A stretch of 64,000 nucleotides of DNA from Clostridium tagluense. GTDB lineage: Bacteria; Bacillota; Clostridia; Clostridiales; Clostridiaceae. Below, piece by piece: positions 35,453 to 44,989 of this stretch. The translations under genes and the position numbers were made by a program. How positions within the stretch are numbered: the first letter of the stretch is position 1; each line of letters starts with the position of its first letter. The stretch spans positions 1 to 64,000 of the forward strand of contig NZ_BHYK01000001.1 in NCBI RefSeq assembly GCF_003865095.1, given 5' to 3'. Below the pieces are notes generated by a model that ran no database searches, was not told the origin of the DNA, and was given only the letters and a program-made list of their open reading frames with translations.

Positions 35453-36970
35453 ATGGGCGTAGTTCATAGCGAAGTTAATGAGGAAATAAGCCAATCCTTA
35501 GAGCTTATAAAAGAATTAGAGCATGTGGTAAGTGAGATTCAAAAAAATGAAGTCTTATTTAGTTCTGACATTCAAAATATGTCCTTAGCGAACAAACTGA
35601 GTATATTAGATAAATGGGTTAGTTACGTAGGATGTTATAATAGACTTAATGAAATCAGGAAAAAATATAAGAATGAACTTATATTAAAAGGTGAAGAAGA
35701 TTCACACATTAAATTTAAAAATATATTGTTAATTTATGCTTCTACCATAGCAATACGAAAAAACTCTATATTATTGGCCAGCATAATAGATAAAAACAAG
35801 TATCTGGAGTCAATGTTAAATGAAAGTAGGCCTGAATACAATATTAACAAAAAACAATATTATTACATTACACAAGAAATTACAGAAATTTCTTATATGA
35901 TATCTTTGTTTAGAAATAAACACTACTTCGATTTTATGGTGAAATACTATGAAGTTTCTGGGTATGAAAGAGAATTATTAGATTATGCAAGTTATAATTA
36001 TTTAAATCTAATTAAGCTTGTTAGAAATCATAGAAGTATTGTTTTTAACAACATGATCCAATTTTTTGGAAAAAATGTTTTTGATTTTTGGTTCCCATTT
36101 CAAAAATGGGTTGCTATAAGTATTACTGGAGTAGATTATTCTAGTAGAAAAGAAAAGTATGTTAGCGATGAAGATATTAATATTATAAAAGGTGAATTGC
36201 TACCAGGTGATGTACTTTTAAAGAGAAATAATTACCAATTAACCAACATGGGATTACCTGGATTTTGGACTCATTCTGCTATTTATATAGGCCGCTTAGA
36301 AGAATTAGATAAGTATTTTGAGGACATGCCACTAGGGGATTATTTGTGTGTGTCAGATTATTTAAAAGTAATATATCCTAAAGTATACCATAGTTTATGT
36401 GGAGAAAATAATAGACAATATATTATAGAAGTTATTGCCCCTGGTGTGGTAATAAATTCTCTAGAAGTTATTGCAAAAGTTGATTATTTTTCTGCACTAC
36501 GCCCTAAACTATCAAAGGAAGACAAATTAAAAGCACTATTTGTAGCCTTTGAATATTTAGGAAAGGCATACGATTATAATTTTGACATTATGACAGATAA
36601 CGCTTTGTTTTGTAGTGAGCTAATTTATAAGTCTTATTTATCTTCAAGTAATAAGAAAGGGATTACATTTATATTAGAGCCAAAAGCAGGGAGATTATTA
36701 CTTTCACCTAATAGTATTATTAAAAAATTCGATGCAGAATTTAATAGTGAAAATGCAGAACTTGATTTTGTACTATTTTATGATGGTAGTGAGAGAGAAA
36801 GAAAAGCTGTAAGGAAAAGTGCAAAAGATTTAAAGACAACTTGGAAGTTGAATAAGTGGGCAATTGTAAAGCGTAGGATCATTTTAAATACGGAAACAAG
36901 GTATCCTGTAGTAAAATTTCATTCAGCAGTATCAAAGTTAAGAATTATTTTATATGGTATGTTTTATTAA
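35453..36970 (+). CDS. YiiX-type permuted papain-fold protein
   Basis: A 505-residue protein. Residues ~1-230 form an all-helical region without a known match. Residues ~255-430 resemble the YiiX/C92 group of circularly permuted NlpC/P60 (papain-like) enzymes: LLPGDVLLKRN, then His274 in GFWTHSAIYIG, and Cys387 in ALFCSELIYKSY, in the permuted order His before Cys. Such enzymes hydrolyse amide or thioester bonds, often of lipid-linked substrates; the substrate here is unknown. The ATG at 35453 follows GGGGGATAGGGG; a Met 15 nt upstream lacks a ribosome site. No signal peptide, so probably cytoplasmic. Single gene. Confidence 0.8.
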   Translation: MGVVHSEVNEEISQSLELIKELEHVVSEIQKNEVLFSSDIQNMSLANKLSILDKWVSYVGCYNRLNEIRKKYKNELILKGEEDSHIKFKNILLIYASTIAIRKNSILLASIIDKNKYLESMLNESRPEYNINKKQYYYITQEITEISYMISLFRNKHYFDFMVKYYEVSGYERELLDYASYNYLNLIKLVRNHRSIVFNNMIQFFGKNVFDFWFPFQKWVAISITGVDYSSRKEKYVSDEDINIIKGELLPGDVLLKRNNYQLTNMGLPGFWTHSAIYIGRLEELDKYFEDMPLGDYLCVSDYLKVIYPKVYHSLCGENNRQYIIEVIAPGVVINSLEVIAKVDYFSALRPKLSKEDKLKALFVAFEYLGKAYDYNFDIMTDNALFCSELIYKSYLSSSNKKGITFILEPKAGRLLLSPNSIIKKFDAEFNSENAELDFVLFYDGSERERKAVRKSAKDLKTTWKLNKWAIVKRRIILNTETRYPVVKFHSAVSKLRIILYGMFY

Positions 36971-37065
36971 TCGTGATATATGTATATAATATAAGATATG
37001 TATTAAAAGACACAGTTAAAATATTAGATTAAACTCTAAAATAGAAAGTAGGATAAATAATAAAT

Positions 37066-37803
37066 ATGAGAAATATAAAAATTGTAATAGAATATGATGG
37101 TACTAAGTATAAAGGATGGCAAAGACTTGGAGACAGTGACAATACTGTGCAACACAAAATAGAAACTGTTTTAAGTAAGATGGCTGGAGAAAATATTGAA
37201 ATTACAGCTTCAGGTAGAACAGATGCAGGAGTTCATGCAACAAATCAAGTAGCAAATTTTAGAATAGACGCTGAAATGCCTACACATAAGATGCGTAGTT
37301 ATTGCTACGAATATTTACCGGACGACATTGTAGTTAAGACAGTGGAAGAAGTAGATTTAAATTTCCATGCTAGATACAATGCCAAGGTTAAAAAATACGT
37401 TTATAATATATGTAATAACAAGGCACATAATGTATTTAATAGAAAATATGAATATCATATACCACAACCTCTAAATGTTGAAAAAATGAGAAAAGCAGCA
37501 GGATATTTAATAGGAGAACATGATTTTCAAAGTTTTACAACACTTAAAACTAAGAAAAAATCTACTGTCAGAAACATTTATACTATAAATATTGTGAATG
37601 AAGATGGAAATGTAGAAATTAGTATTCAAGGAAATGGGTTTATGAAAAATATGGTAAGATTAATAGTTGGAACTCTTGTTGAAGTAGGCCTAGGTGAAAG
37701 ACCAGCAGATGGAATCAACGATATTTTAGATAAAAAAGAAAGAAAATATTCAGGACACATTGCACCAGCTAAAGGATTATTCCTAGAAGAAGTTAATTAT
37801 TAA
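37066..37803 (+). CDS. truA: tRNA pseudouridine(38-40) synthase
   Basis: A 245-residue TruA. Catalytic Asp53 in ASGRTDAGVHA; N-terminal IKIVIEYDGTKYKGWQ; HDFQSF and GNGFMKNMVRLIVGTLVEVG near the C-terminus. It modifies U38-40 of tRNAs. It is isolated here, so the ribosomal-operon truA usual in clostridia (after ecfT) may be a second copy elsewhere. The ribosome site is weak (TAGGATAAA). Confidence 0.95.
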   Translation: MRNIKIVIEYDGTKYKGWQRLGDSDNTVQHKIETVLSKMAGENIEITASGRTDAGVHATNQVANFRIDAEMPTHKMRSYCYEYLPDDIVVKTVEEVDLNFHARYNAKVKKYVYNICNNKAHNVFNRKYEYHIPQPLNVEKMRKAAGYLIGEHDFQSFTTLKTKKKSTVRNIYTINIVNEDGNVEISIQGNGFMKNMVRLIVGTLVEVGLGERPADGINDILDKKERKYSGHIAPAKGLFLEEVNY

Positions 37804-37874
37804 AAACTTAGCGGTTACTAGGTCATAATTTATATAATAACAGTAAATGGTTATAAAAAATAAATATAATATTG

Positions 37875-37919
37875 ATACCTCTCATCCAAATGTGTTAAAA
37901 ATGGATGGGAGGTATTTTT
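37875..37919 (+). terminator. Intrinsic terminator
   Basis: Stem ATACCTCTCATCCA / TGGATGGGAGGTAT (one G-T), 13-nt loop, then TTTTT, ~70 bp after truA. Confidence 0.88.
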
Positions 37920-38060
37920 GCGGGTATTATTAAATAAATATCAAATGTGAAATATAATATAGTAATATTTATAAATACAAGCTTTACTATAATATTGTAT
38001 TGCTGTATGATAATGTTATAAAATATATAATATCTAATTATAGTACGAAGGCGGTAGGGT

Positions 38061-39740
38061 GTGGAAAACTTGTGTAATAATATTAGTAATACTGAATATT
38101 TAAAATTCAAAGTAATGGATAATATAAAAAAAAATGGCTATAGCAATAATTATTTAGGTGAAAAGTTTATTTCCATTCTTGCTATAAAAAAAATATCTAG
38201 TTGTATTGTTGACTTTATTGAAGGTGAATATGTTTTAGAAAAGGTCATAGGGTATAATGAAATATCACATATTATTATTAATAATATGCTTAAATATATT
38301 CAAGTGCAAGGCACTGAAAAGCTTAATATTGGATTTATTATAAGAACATTTAAGTGTTATAGAAATTCATATATTGATGTTGTTTTAGAAGAAGGCTGCA
38401 ATAATAAAGTTAAGCTGAAAATTACTAATTATATAGAGCGATTTTTTGATGAATTAGAAATAGTAGCTTGCAGTCAGGGGTTAAGTAGCAGTAAAGTTAA
38501 GAAAACTGAAGATGCGTTAATAGAAAGTGAAAACCGATATAAAAAGCTTTTGGAACTTATGCCGGATGCTGTGTATGTAAATGACAATGGGAAGATTGTG
38601 TATACAAATAAAGCCGGTGCTAAATTAATGGGATATTTAGAGCCAAAAGAAATATTAGGAAAATCATCATATGAACTTTTGGAAATTGATGATTATAGTA
38701 AGACATTAATAAAGCAACAAGAGGATATTACTATGAGAAGTGGATATTTACCTCCAGTTGAAAGAAAATATTTTAGGAAAAGTGATGGCAAATTTTTGGA
38801 GGTAGAGACTACGTCTACAGTAATATCATATGAAGAAGAAAAAACAATTTTAAATATTACAAGAGATATATCTGAGCGTAAAAGAATAGAATTTTTAAAA
38901 CAAAAGGTTAGACAAAAAACATTTTTATTAAATAAAACTATTGAATATAATAAACTCAGAACAGAATTTTTTGCAAATATATCTCATGAATTACGAACAC
39001 CACTAAATATGATACTAGGAACCATTCAACTGGTAAATATTACAAATAATGATAAGAACTTAATAAACCCTAATATTAAGGTTGAAAAATATATGTCTAT
39101 TATAAAGCAAAATTCTTATAGATTATTGAAGTTGGTAGATAATCTTATAGATATTACAAAAATCGATGCAGGCTACCTAGATATTAGTCTACAAAATGAT
39201 GACATTGTGAAAGTTGTAGAGGACATAGCACAATCTGTAGTAGAATATGTTGAGAGTAAGGGCTTAGAACTTATTTTTGATACGGATATTGAAGAAAAAT
39301 ATATGGCCTTTGATGCAGATAAGATAGAAAGAATTATGTTAAACCTAATATCAAATGCTATTAAATTTACTAAACGCTGTGGACGAATATATGTTAATAT
39401 ATATGACAAACAGGATACTATAGTAATAGCTGTAAGGGATACAGGAATTGGCATACCACTAGAAAAGCAAAAGGAAATTTTTGAAAGGTTTAGTCAGGTT
39501 GATAAATCACTATCTAGGAAACAAGAAGGTAGTGGTATAGGGTTATCTTTAGTAAAGTCATTAGTTGAAATGCATAAAGGAAAAATTTACATTAACAAAA
39601 AAATAACTAAAGGTAGTGAATTTATAATTGAACTGCCAGTTAAGGTTTTAGATAGTATAAAAGAAAGCAATGAAAATTACAATGCAGCCGAAAATTATAT
39701 TGAAAGATCGAAAATCGAATTTTCTGATATATACTCATAA
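38061..39740 (+). CDS. Cytoplasmic PAS histidine kinase
   Basis: A 559-residue orphan kinase. The N-terminal ~155 residues are unrecognised. A PAS domain (~160-275, LLELMPDAVYVNDNGKIVYTN ... ITRDISERKR) follows, then HisKA with His309 in SHELRTPLNM and HATPase_c with DTGIGIP and GSGIGLSL. No membrane span, so it senses an internal signal. The start is GTG at 38061 after GAAGGCGG. No response regulator adjacent. The gene's last codons form the left arm of a long palindrome. Confidence 0.93.
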   Translation: MENLCNNISNTEYLKFKVMDNIKKNGYSNNYLGEKFISILAIKKISSCIVDFIEGEYVLEKVIGYNEISHIIINNMLKYIQVQGTEKLNIGFIIRTFKCYRNSYIDVVLEEGCNNKVKLKITNYIERFFDELEIVACSQGLSSSKVKKTEDALIESENRYKKLLELMPDAVYVNDNGKIVYTNKAGAKLMGYLEPKEILGKSSYELLEIDDYSKTLIKQQEDITMRSGYLPPVERKYFRKSDGKFLEVETTSTVISYEEEKTILNITRDISERKRIEFLKQKVRQKTFLLNKTIEYNKLRTEFFANISHELRTPLNMILGTIQLVNITNNDKNLINPNIKVEKYMSIIKQNSYRLLKLVDNLIDITKIDAGYLDISLQNDDIVKVVEDIAQSVVEYVESKGLELIFDTDIEEKYMAFDADKIERIMLNLISNAIKFTKRCGRIYVNIYDKQDTIVIAVRDTGIGIPLEKQKEIFERFSQVDKSLSRKQEGSGIGLSLVKSLVEMHKGKIYINKKITKGSEFIIELPVKVLDSIKESNENYNAAENYIERSKIEFSDIYS

Positions 39741-39792
39741 AAGCAATTAAGGGACTAATGTCATTAGTCCCTTAATTGCTTTTATGAGTATA
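39730..39792. repeat. 31-bp perfect palindrome spanning the kinase stop codon
   Basis: Perfect arms of 31 bp (39730-39760 and 39762-39792) around one T. The left arm contains the last codons and stop of the kinase gene. No long T run follows, so it is stronger as an RNA hairpin than as a classical terminator. Confidence 0.95.
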
Positions 39793-39844
39793 AATATAAA
39801 CTAGATATTTATTTCAAGATACTTTTTATATTTGGATTAGTGAA

Positions 39845-40030
39845 TTAAAGTATACCTTCATTTTTTAATATATCTTCAATTTCATCAACTTTTTTAGAAA
39901 GAATATAAAAGCTTTCTTTTAATACATTTTTGGGAAGAGGGGTTTCCTTTATAGTTTTTTCTAGGGCTTCTATAGTTTCTAGTGCATCATCAATGCCCTT
40001 TTGTGCTAGTTTTATGTTTGTTTCTTTCAT
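39845..40030 (-). CDS. Small helical protein, unknown function
   Basis: A 61-residue, highly charged helical protein (MKETNIKLAQKGIDDALETIEALEK...), likely a short coiled coil; no family recognised. AAAGGAGATTAAAAA precedes the ATG, which supports a real gene. It lies upstream of the CmpB-like gene's terminus on the same strand, 109 bp away. Confidence 0.6.
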   Translation of the reverse strand: MKETNIKLAQKGIDDALETIEALEKTIKETPLPKNVLKESFYILSKKVDEIEDILKNEGIL

Positions 40031-40139
40031 TTTTTAATCTCCTTTAACTTATGTTATTTTTTAATATATATATGTTCTAATGTTAATGACCACTAATTTG
40101 GAATTAATAAAAAATTTTATTTTATGGAAAATAACAAAA

Positions 40140-41000
40140 TCACATTTTCTTATTCTTGTAAACCTTGTTTTTAATATCTTTTAAAATGGAATCTAGCCCC
40201 TTGAATTTTAAGTCTGGAAAAGCTTTTATAAGTCTTGAGTAATCAGGATATTTTTTAATAACCAAGGAGTCATATTTTAATTTCAATTCTTTTACAATAT
40301 TTTCAATTTCAGATTTCTTCTTACTTACTTTCATTTCGGCACTTTCTATTAATCCATCCAACATAATTTTAAGTTCAGATATGTCCTTAGTATTCCCTAA
40401 ATTCAATTTGAAATCTGAAAGTTTCTCAGTTAATTCTGAATATACTGCATTTATTTGGTTTAACAGGGAGCGCAATTTATATATTGTTATTACAGTAATT
40501 GTAAAATCTGCAACGAAATATAGGAGAATAATATAGAAAAGTATTATGCCGGGTGTAGGTGGTATTGAATTTACTATATAAGCAATATATGGATGGACTA
40601 CCTTCAAAATAAACATGGAAACAAGCCCCCATATTATAGAAAAGGATAAGCAAATCCTTCCATGAAGATTATAGGGTTCGTCACTATAATCCCACCAAGT
40701 ACTATTAAACGTAGTTTCTAGAATATATCCTGTTATGTATTCTAGAAGAGAAGTTAAAATTACTGAACCTAAAAAGAGAAAAATATAATTAGATTCTATA
40801 GGTTTTAGTAAAACAATTATTGATAGTGTACCAAAACCATAAATAGGGCAAAAGGGACCATGGAGGAAGCCTCTATTAACAAATTCATTTTTCTTTATTG
40901 TAGCGTACACTGTTTCAAGGCACCATCCCATAAAAGAATAGATAATAAAATAATAAAAAAGTGTAAATACACTAAAATTTAATAAAGGTACATTAATCAT
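40140..41000 (-). CDS. CmpB-family membrane protein (putative ABC transporter type IV)
   Basis: A 286-residue membrane protein of the ABC_trans_CmpB family: YSFMGWCLETVYATIKKNEFVNRGFLHGPFCPIYGFG is diagnostic, with five or six membrane segments in residues ~10-180 and a C-terminal coiled coil (~185-286). The family is annotated as a putative ABC permease on weak grounds; no ATPase is adjacent on this strand. The ATG at 41000 follows AAAAAGGAG; an extension to 41057 lacks a ribosome site. Confidence 0.82.
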   Translation of the reverse strand: MINVPLLNFSVFTLFYYFIIYSFMGWCLETVYATIKKNEFVNRGFLHGPFCPIYGFGTLSIIVLLKPIESNYIFLFLGSVILTSLLEYITGYILETTFNSTWWDYSDEPYNLHGRICLSFSIIWGLVSMFILKVVHPYIAYIVNSIPPTPGIILFYIILLYFVADFTITVITIYKLRSLLNQINAVYSELTEKLSDFKLNLGNTKDISELKIMLDGLIESAEMKVSKKKSEIENIVKELKLKYDSLVIKKYPDYSRLIKAFPDLKFKGLDSILKDIKNKVYKNKKM

Positions 41001-41171
41001 ATAGTAACTCCTTTTTCCATTGTCAATTGTATATGCAACAAGAAAATAATAACACAAAAAAAGTTTTTTTTATAGTATATGCAACTAATAAAATATTAAT
41101 ATATGCAATTATATAGAAATGGATACATATATATTAATGAAACACTGATTTAAATGCTAGGGGGAAAATGT

Positions 41172-41747
41172 ATGATTAATATTATTTGGTTTTTAATTCT
41201 ATTCCTAGGTATAATTATTGGGATTTTTACAGGAAAAGCAGAAATTCTATCAAAGGCTGTTATTTTAGGAGCATCTAGTGCGGTTGAACTCGTAATAGGT
41301 CTGCTTGGAATGATGTGTCTTTGGTGTGGCATAATGAAAATTGCTGAAAAAAGTGGATTAACTGATAAACTGGCAAAGGTACTTAGGCCAATTTTAAAAC
41401 TTATATTTAAAGAAGCTGGAAAAAACCAGAGCGCAATGTCTAGCATTACTATGAATTTAACAGCAAATATGATGGGGTTATCTAATGCTGCCACTCCTTT
41501 TGGTATAAAAGCTATGGAAGAAATGCAGAAAATTAATAAGGTTAAAGATACAGCGAGTAATGACATGGCATTATTTTTAGTTTTAAATGCTGCCTGTATT
41601 CAGTTTCTTCCTACAACAGTGATATCTATAAGAGCTGCTTACAATTCACGAAACCCAGCGATTATTATACTGCCAGCTATAATTGCGACGGGTACTGCTG
41701 CGATTTTAGGCGTAGTTTATTGTAAAATTTTACAACGGTATTTTTAA
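41172..41747 (+). CDS. spmA: Spore maturation protein A
   Basis: A 191-residue membrane protein of the nucleoside-recognition (Gate) domain family: MINIIWFLILFLGIIIG, GMMCLWCGIMKIAEKSGL, NMMGLSNAATPFGIKAMEEMQ. SpmA and SpmB are needed for spore core dehydration. The ATG at 41172 follows AGGGGGAAAATGT. It is followed 44 bp later by spmB, as in other sporeformers. Confidence 0.93.
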   Translation: MINIIWFLILFLGIIIGIFTGKAEILSKAVILGASSAVELVIGLLGMMCLWCGIMKIAEKSGLTDKLAKVLRPILKLIFKEAGKNQSAMSSITMNLTANMMGLSNAATPFGIKAMEEMQKINKVKDTASNDMALFLVLNAACIQFLPTTVISIRAAYNSRNPAIIILPAIIATGTAAILGVVYCKILQRYF

Positions 41748-41791
41748 TTTGAAATATTGCTATTAAATTTAAATGGGGTAGGTGAAATGGT

Positions 41792-42328
41792 GTGATTTTG
41801 AGTAATTTACTATCATATTTATTAAAGGGTATAATTCCAATTATTATTGGATTTGTAGTAATATATGGAGTTATTAAGAAGGTGAAGGTATACGAGTGCT
41901 TCGTTGAAGGAGCAAAGGAGGGAATAAGTATTTGTCTTAGGATTTTTCCATACCTTCTAGCTATGATTATAGCTGTTAATGTATTTAGAGCTTCTGGGGC
42001 TTTAGACTTTTTTATTTATTTAGTAAAACCCGTTGTTGTGCTTATTGGACTTCCACCGGAGGTTGTTCCTCTGGTTTTAATAAAACCTCTTTCAGGAAGT
42101 GGAGCCCTAGGAGTATTTACTGACATCATAAAACAATATGGTGCAGATAGTTACATAGGACGGGTTTCATCTATAATAATGGGCTCAACGGAAACAATCT
42201 TTTATACTTTGACAGTATATTTTGGAGCAGTAAATATAAAAAAAATTAGACACACCTTATTCGCAGCTATACTAGCAGATATTACAGCAATTATAATGGC
42301 AGTTAACTTAGCCAAGTTTTTCTTTTAG
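41792..42328 (+). CDS. spmB: Spore maturation protein B
   Basis: A 178-residue Gate-domain membrane protein: IPIIIGFVVIYGVIKKVKVYECFVEGAKEG and KPLSGSGALGVFTDIIKQYGADSYIGRVSSIIMGSTETIFYT. The start is GTG at 41792 with TAGGTGAAATG upstream. It pairs with spmA in a two-gene operon. Confidence 0.93.
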   Translation: MILSNLLSYLLKGIIPIIIGFVVIYGVIKKVKVYECFVEGAKEGISICLRIFPYLLAMIIAVNVFRASGALDFFIYLVKPVVVLIGLPPEVVPLVLIKPLSGSGALGVFTDIIKQYGADSYIGRVSSIIMGSTETIFYTLTVYFGAVNIKKIRHTLFAAILADITAIIMAVNLAKFFF

Positions 42329-42457
42329 TTGAATTTTAAAAAGTTAAACAATTACATAATAAGGAAACAATTATAGGATATATTGTAAAAAAAAAGAAAG
42401 TATGATAACATAATAGGTGTGTTAATTTGCTGAAAGATTAGTAAGCTAGAAAATATA

Positions 42458-42502
42458 CCATAAGAGTAGATAACAATTAATAATTGTTATCTACTCTTAT
42501 GG
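42458..42502. repeat. 22-bp perfect palindrome in the leader of the ABC operon
   Basis: Perfect arms CCATAAGAGTAGATAACAATTA (42458-42479) and its complement (42481-42502) around one A. It ends 6 bp before the AGGAGGG ribosome site and has no T run. It could be an operator or a 5'-mRNA hairpin. Confidence 0.9.
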
Positions 42503-42521
42503 AATACAGGAGGGTTAAAAT

Positions 42522-43247
42522 ATGATTGAAATTACGAATGTAAACAAAAGTTACAATGGCAAGAATAAAGCTGTAGACAACATAAGTTTAACTATAAGAG
42601 ATGGAGAAATATTTGGATTTTTAGGTCCCAATGGAGCAGGTAAAACTACTACCATAAAGATGATTACAGGAATATTAAGTGCTGATAGTGGAAAAATCAC
42701 TATTAATGGAATTGATATAGAAAAAAATGATTTAGAGGCTAAAAAACAATTTGGATTTGTACCAGATAATCCGGACATGTTTTTAAGGCTTAAAGGTATC
42801 GAATATTTAAATTTTATGGCTGATATTTATGATGTGCCAAGTATTGTTAGAAAAGAAAAAATTGAAGCCTTAGGAAATAGATTTGAAATGAGTAATGCAT
42901 TAACGGACCAGATTCAAAGTTATTCTCACGGCATGAGACAAAAGATAATGATTATGGGCGCACTCCTTCATGAACCAGAAGTTTGGATTTTAGATGAACC
43001 AATGACTGGACTTGATCCTAAATCTTCCTATGTTTTAAAAGAAATGATGAAGGAACATGCAAATAAAAAGAAAAGCGTATTTTTCTCAACTCATGTTCTA
43101 GAAGTAGCTGAAAAACTATGTGATAGGGTTGCAGTAATAAACAAGGGAAAAATATTGTTCTGTGGAACTCTAGATGAACTAAGGGATCATTTTAAAGCAA
43201 GTGGGTCCCTAGAGAAAATCTTCTTGGAGATGACTGAAAATGAGTAA
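42522..43247 (+). CDS. ABC transporter ATP-binding protein
   Basis: A 241-residue ABC ATPase: Walker A GPNGAGKT (~36-43), signature SYSHGMRQK, Walker B VWILDEPMTGLDP and the switch His in FSTHV. It resembles EcsA/NatA-type exporters. AGGAGGG lies upstream of the ATG. Its stop overlaps the start of the permease gene by 8 nt (ATGAGTAA), so the two are translated together. Substrate unknown. Confidence 0.93.
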   Translation: MIEITNVNKSYNGKNKAVDNISLTIRDGEIFGFLGPNGAGKTTTIKMITGILSADSGKITINGIDIEKNDLEAKKQFGFVPDNPDMFLRLKGIEYLNFMADIYDVPSIVRKEKIEALGNRFEMSNALTDQIQSYSHGMRQKIMIMGALLHEPEVWILDEPMTGLDPKSSYVLKEMMKEHANKKKSVFFSTHVLEVAEKLCDRVAVINKGKILFCGTLDELRDHFKASGSLEKIFLEMTENE

Positions 43248-44904
43248 ATTTATAGCGCTAACTAAGGTGCTATTAAAAACAGGAACTGGATCCTCTAGCA
43301 GTAAGAAAAATAAAAACAAGATTAAGGGGCTATTGCTTGGACTAATTTTAGTACTAGCATTCACACCTATGGCAATAGGGTTTGGAGAGTTTATATTTGC
43401 GGCCTATGATGGACTACATCAAATTGGTCAGGAAGCTGTTATATTGGGATTTGGACTATCTATTGTTAGTGTCGTTATTTTCTTCTTTGGTATATTTTAT
43501 GCTATGAGCATATTTTACTTTTCTATGGATGTAGAAAATTTATTACCACTACCTTTTAAGCCTTGGCACATTATGGGAGCTAAATTTACTGTAGTATTAA
43601 TTTATGAATACCTTACAGAAATTATATTTTTTGCGCCTACACTAATTGCTTATGGGATAAAGAGCGGTGGAGGGGTATTGTATTATATTTATGGAGTTAT
43701 AATATTTTTACTATTGCCTATAGTACCACTAGTAATTGCTTCTGTAATTAATATGATTATAATGAGATTTACTAATATTGCAAGGAATAAGGACAGGTTT
43801 AGATTAGTAGGCGGACTTATAGCTATGGGCTTTGGTGTAGGAATAAACATATATGTCCAGAAGTTTTCACAAGATTTAAGTGGAGCAGAAATTACTGAAA
43901 TGTTCTCAAAGGGAAATAACTCCCTAGTTGAGTTGGCAACAAAAATGTTTCCAAGTACTAAGATAGCTGTAAATAGTCTGATTAATACTAATAATATTAA
44001 GGGTATTATAAATTTAATTTTATTTATAGCCATAACACTGGCTGCAGTAATGATATTTATAATATTAGGTCAAGCATTGTACTTTAAAGGGGTTATGGGA
44101 GTATCTGAAACATCTTCAAAGCGGAAGACACTTAGTAGTAAAGAACTTACAAATAATACAACACAAAATTCTTCCTTAAAGATATATATATTAAAAGAAT
44201 TAAAGATTTTGTTCAGAACGCCAATTTATTTTATGAATTGTGTACTTATGAATTTTTTATGGCCCATATTTTTACTTATACCAATTTTCGCTCAAAAGGG
44301 CGGTTCAGGGCAACTTAAGGAATTAACTGGTTTTTTACAAAATGGTAAAAGTACAGGTATAGTATTAGGTGTTTTTTTCGCATTTATGGTTTTTTCATCT
44401 TCTAGCAATTCAATCGCAACTACAGCAATATCAAGAGAAGGTAAGAATCTATTTATGTTAAAATATATACCTATGAAATATAAAGATCAGCTTATGGCAA
44501 AAGCATTATCTGCAGTAGTACTAGGAGTAGCTGGAATGCTTATGATAAGTATACTTGCTTTGATATTACTTAAATTGCCATTAGATTTAGTTTTATTAAT
44601 GATTATAGTTGGCTTATTGGGAATATTATTTACATCATTTATAGGTATATTTATTGATTTGAATTTTCCTAAACTTCAGTGGGATACAGAGCAGGAAGCA
44701 GTAAAGCGAAATTTTAACGTGATGATTAGTATGATTATTTGCATAGCTTTAGGCGGGCTTACGGTATTTATGATTATCAAGTTTGAGCTAACTAAATGGA
44801 TAGTATTTGCATTAATAGTAGGGTTATATGGGGTTTTGGATTTACTGTTATATTATCTACTAGGTACAAAAGGCGTAAAAATGTTAAGAAAAATAGAATC
44901 ATAA
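43240..44904 (+). CDS. ABC exporter permease
   Basis: A 554-residue membrane protein with about ten to twelve hydrophobic segments and a charged N-terminus (SSSSKKNKNKIKG). It fits the large ABC-2-like exporter permeases of Firmicutes (EcsB/putative ABC exporter), with a cytosolic loop (~285-310) between halves. Coupled to the preceding ATPase by an 8-nt overlap. Substrate unknown. Confidence 0.85.
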   Translation: MSKFIALTKVLLKTGTGSSSSKKNKNKIKGLLLGLILVLAFTPMAIGFGEFIFAAYDGLHQIGQEAVILGFGLSIVSVVIFFFGIFYAMSIFYFSMDVENLLPLPFKPWHIMGAKFTVVLIYEYLTEIIFFAPTLIAYGIKSGGGVLYYIYGVIIFLLLPIVPLVIASVINMIIMRFTNIARNKDRFRLVGGLIAMGFGVGINIYVQKFSQDLSGAEITEMFSKGNNSLVELATKMFPSTKIAVNSLINTNNIKGIINLILFIAITLAAVMIFIILGQALYFKGVMGVSETSSKRKTLSSKELTNNTTQNSSLKIYILKELKILFRTPIYFMNCVLMNFLWPIFLLIPIFAQKGGSGQLKELTGFLQNGKSTGIVLGVFFAFMVFSSSSNSIATTAISREGKNLFMLKYIPMKYKDQLMAKALSAVVLGVAGMLMISILALILLKLPLDLVLLMIIVGLLGILFTSFIGIFIDLNFPKLQWDTEQEAVKRNFNVMISMIICIALGGLTVFMIIKFELTKWIVFALIVGLYGVLDLLLYYLLGTKGVKMLRKIES

Positions 44905-44949
44905 AATATTGATGATCTAAGTATAATTTTATGGTTTTAGGATAAAATG

Positions 44950-44978
44950 TTGACATAGTGATTTATTTGCAATATAAT
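44950..44978 (+). promoter_or_regulatory. Consensus promoter of the metG leader
   Basis: TTGACA, 17 bp, TATAAT: a perfect sigma-A promoter; transcription would start near 44985, just before the T-box leader. Confidence 0.92.
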
Positions 44979-44989
44979 TACCATTAAAC

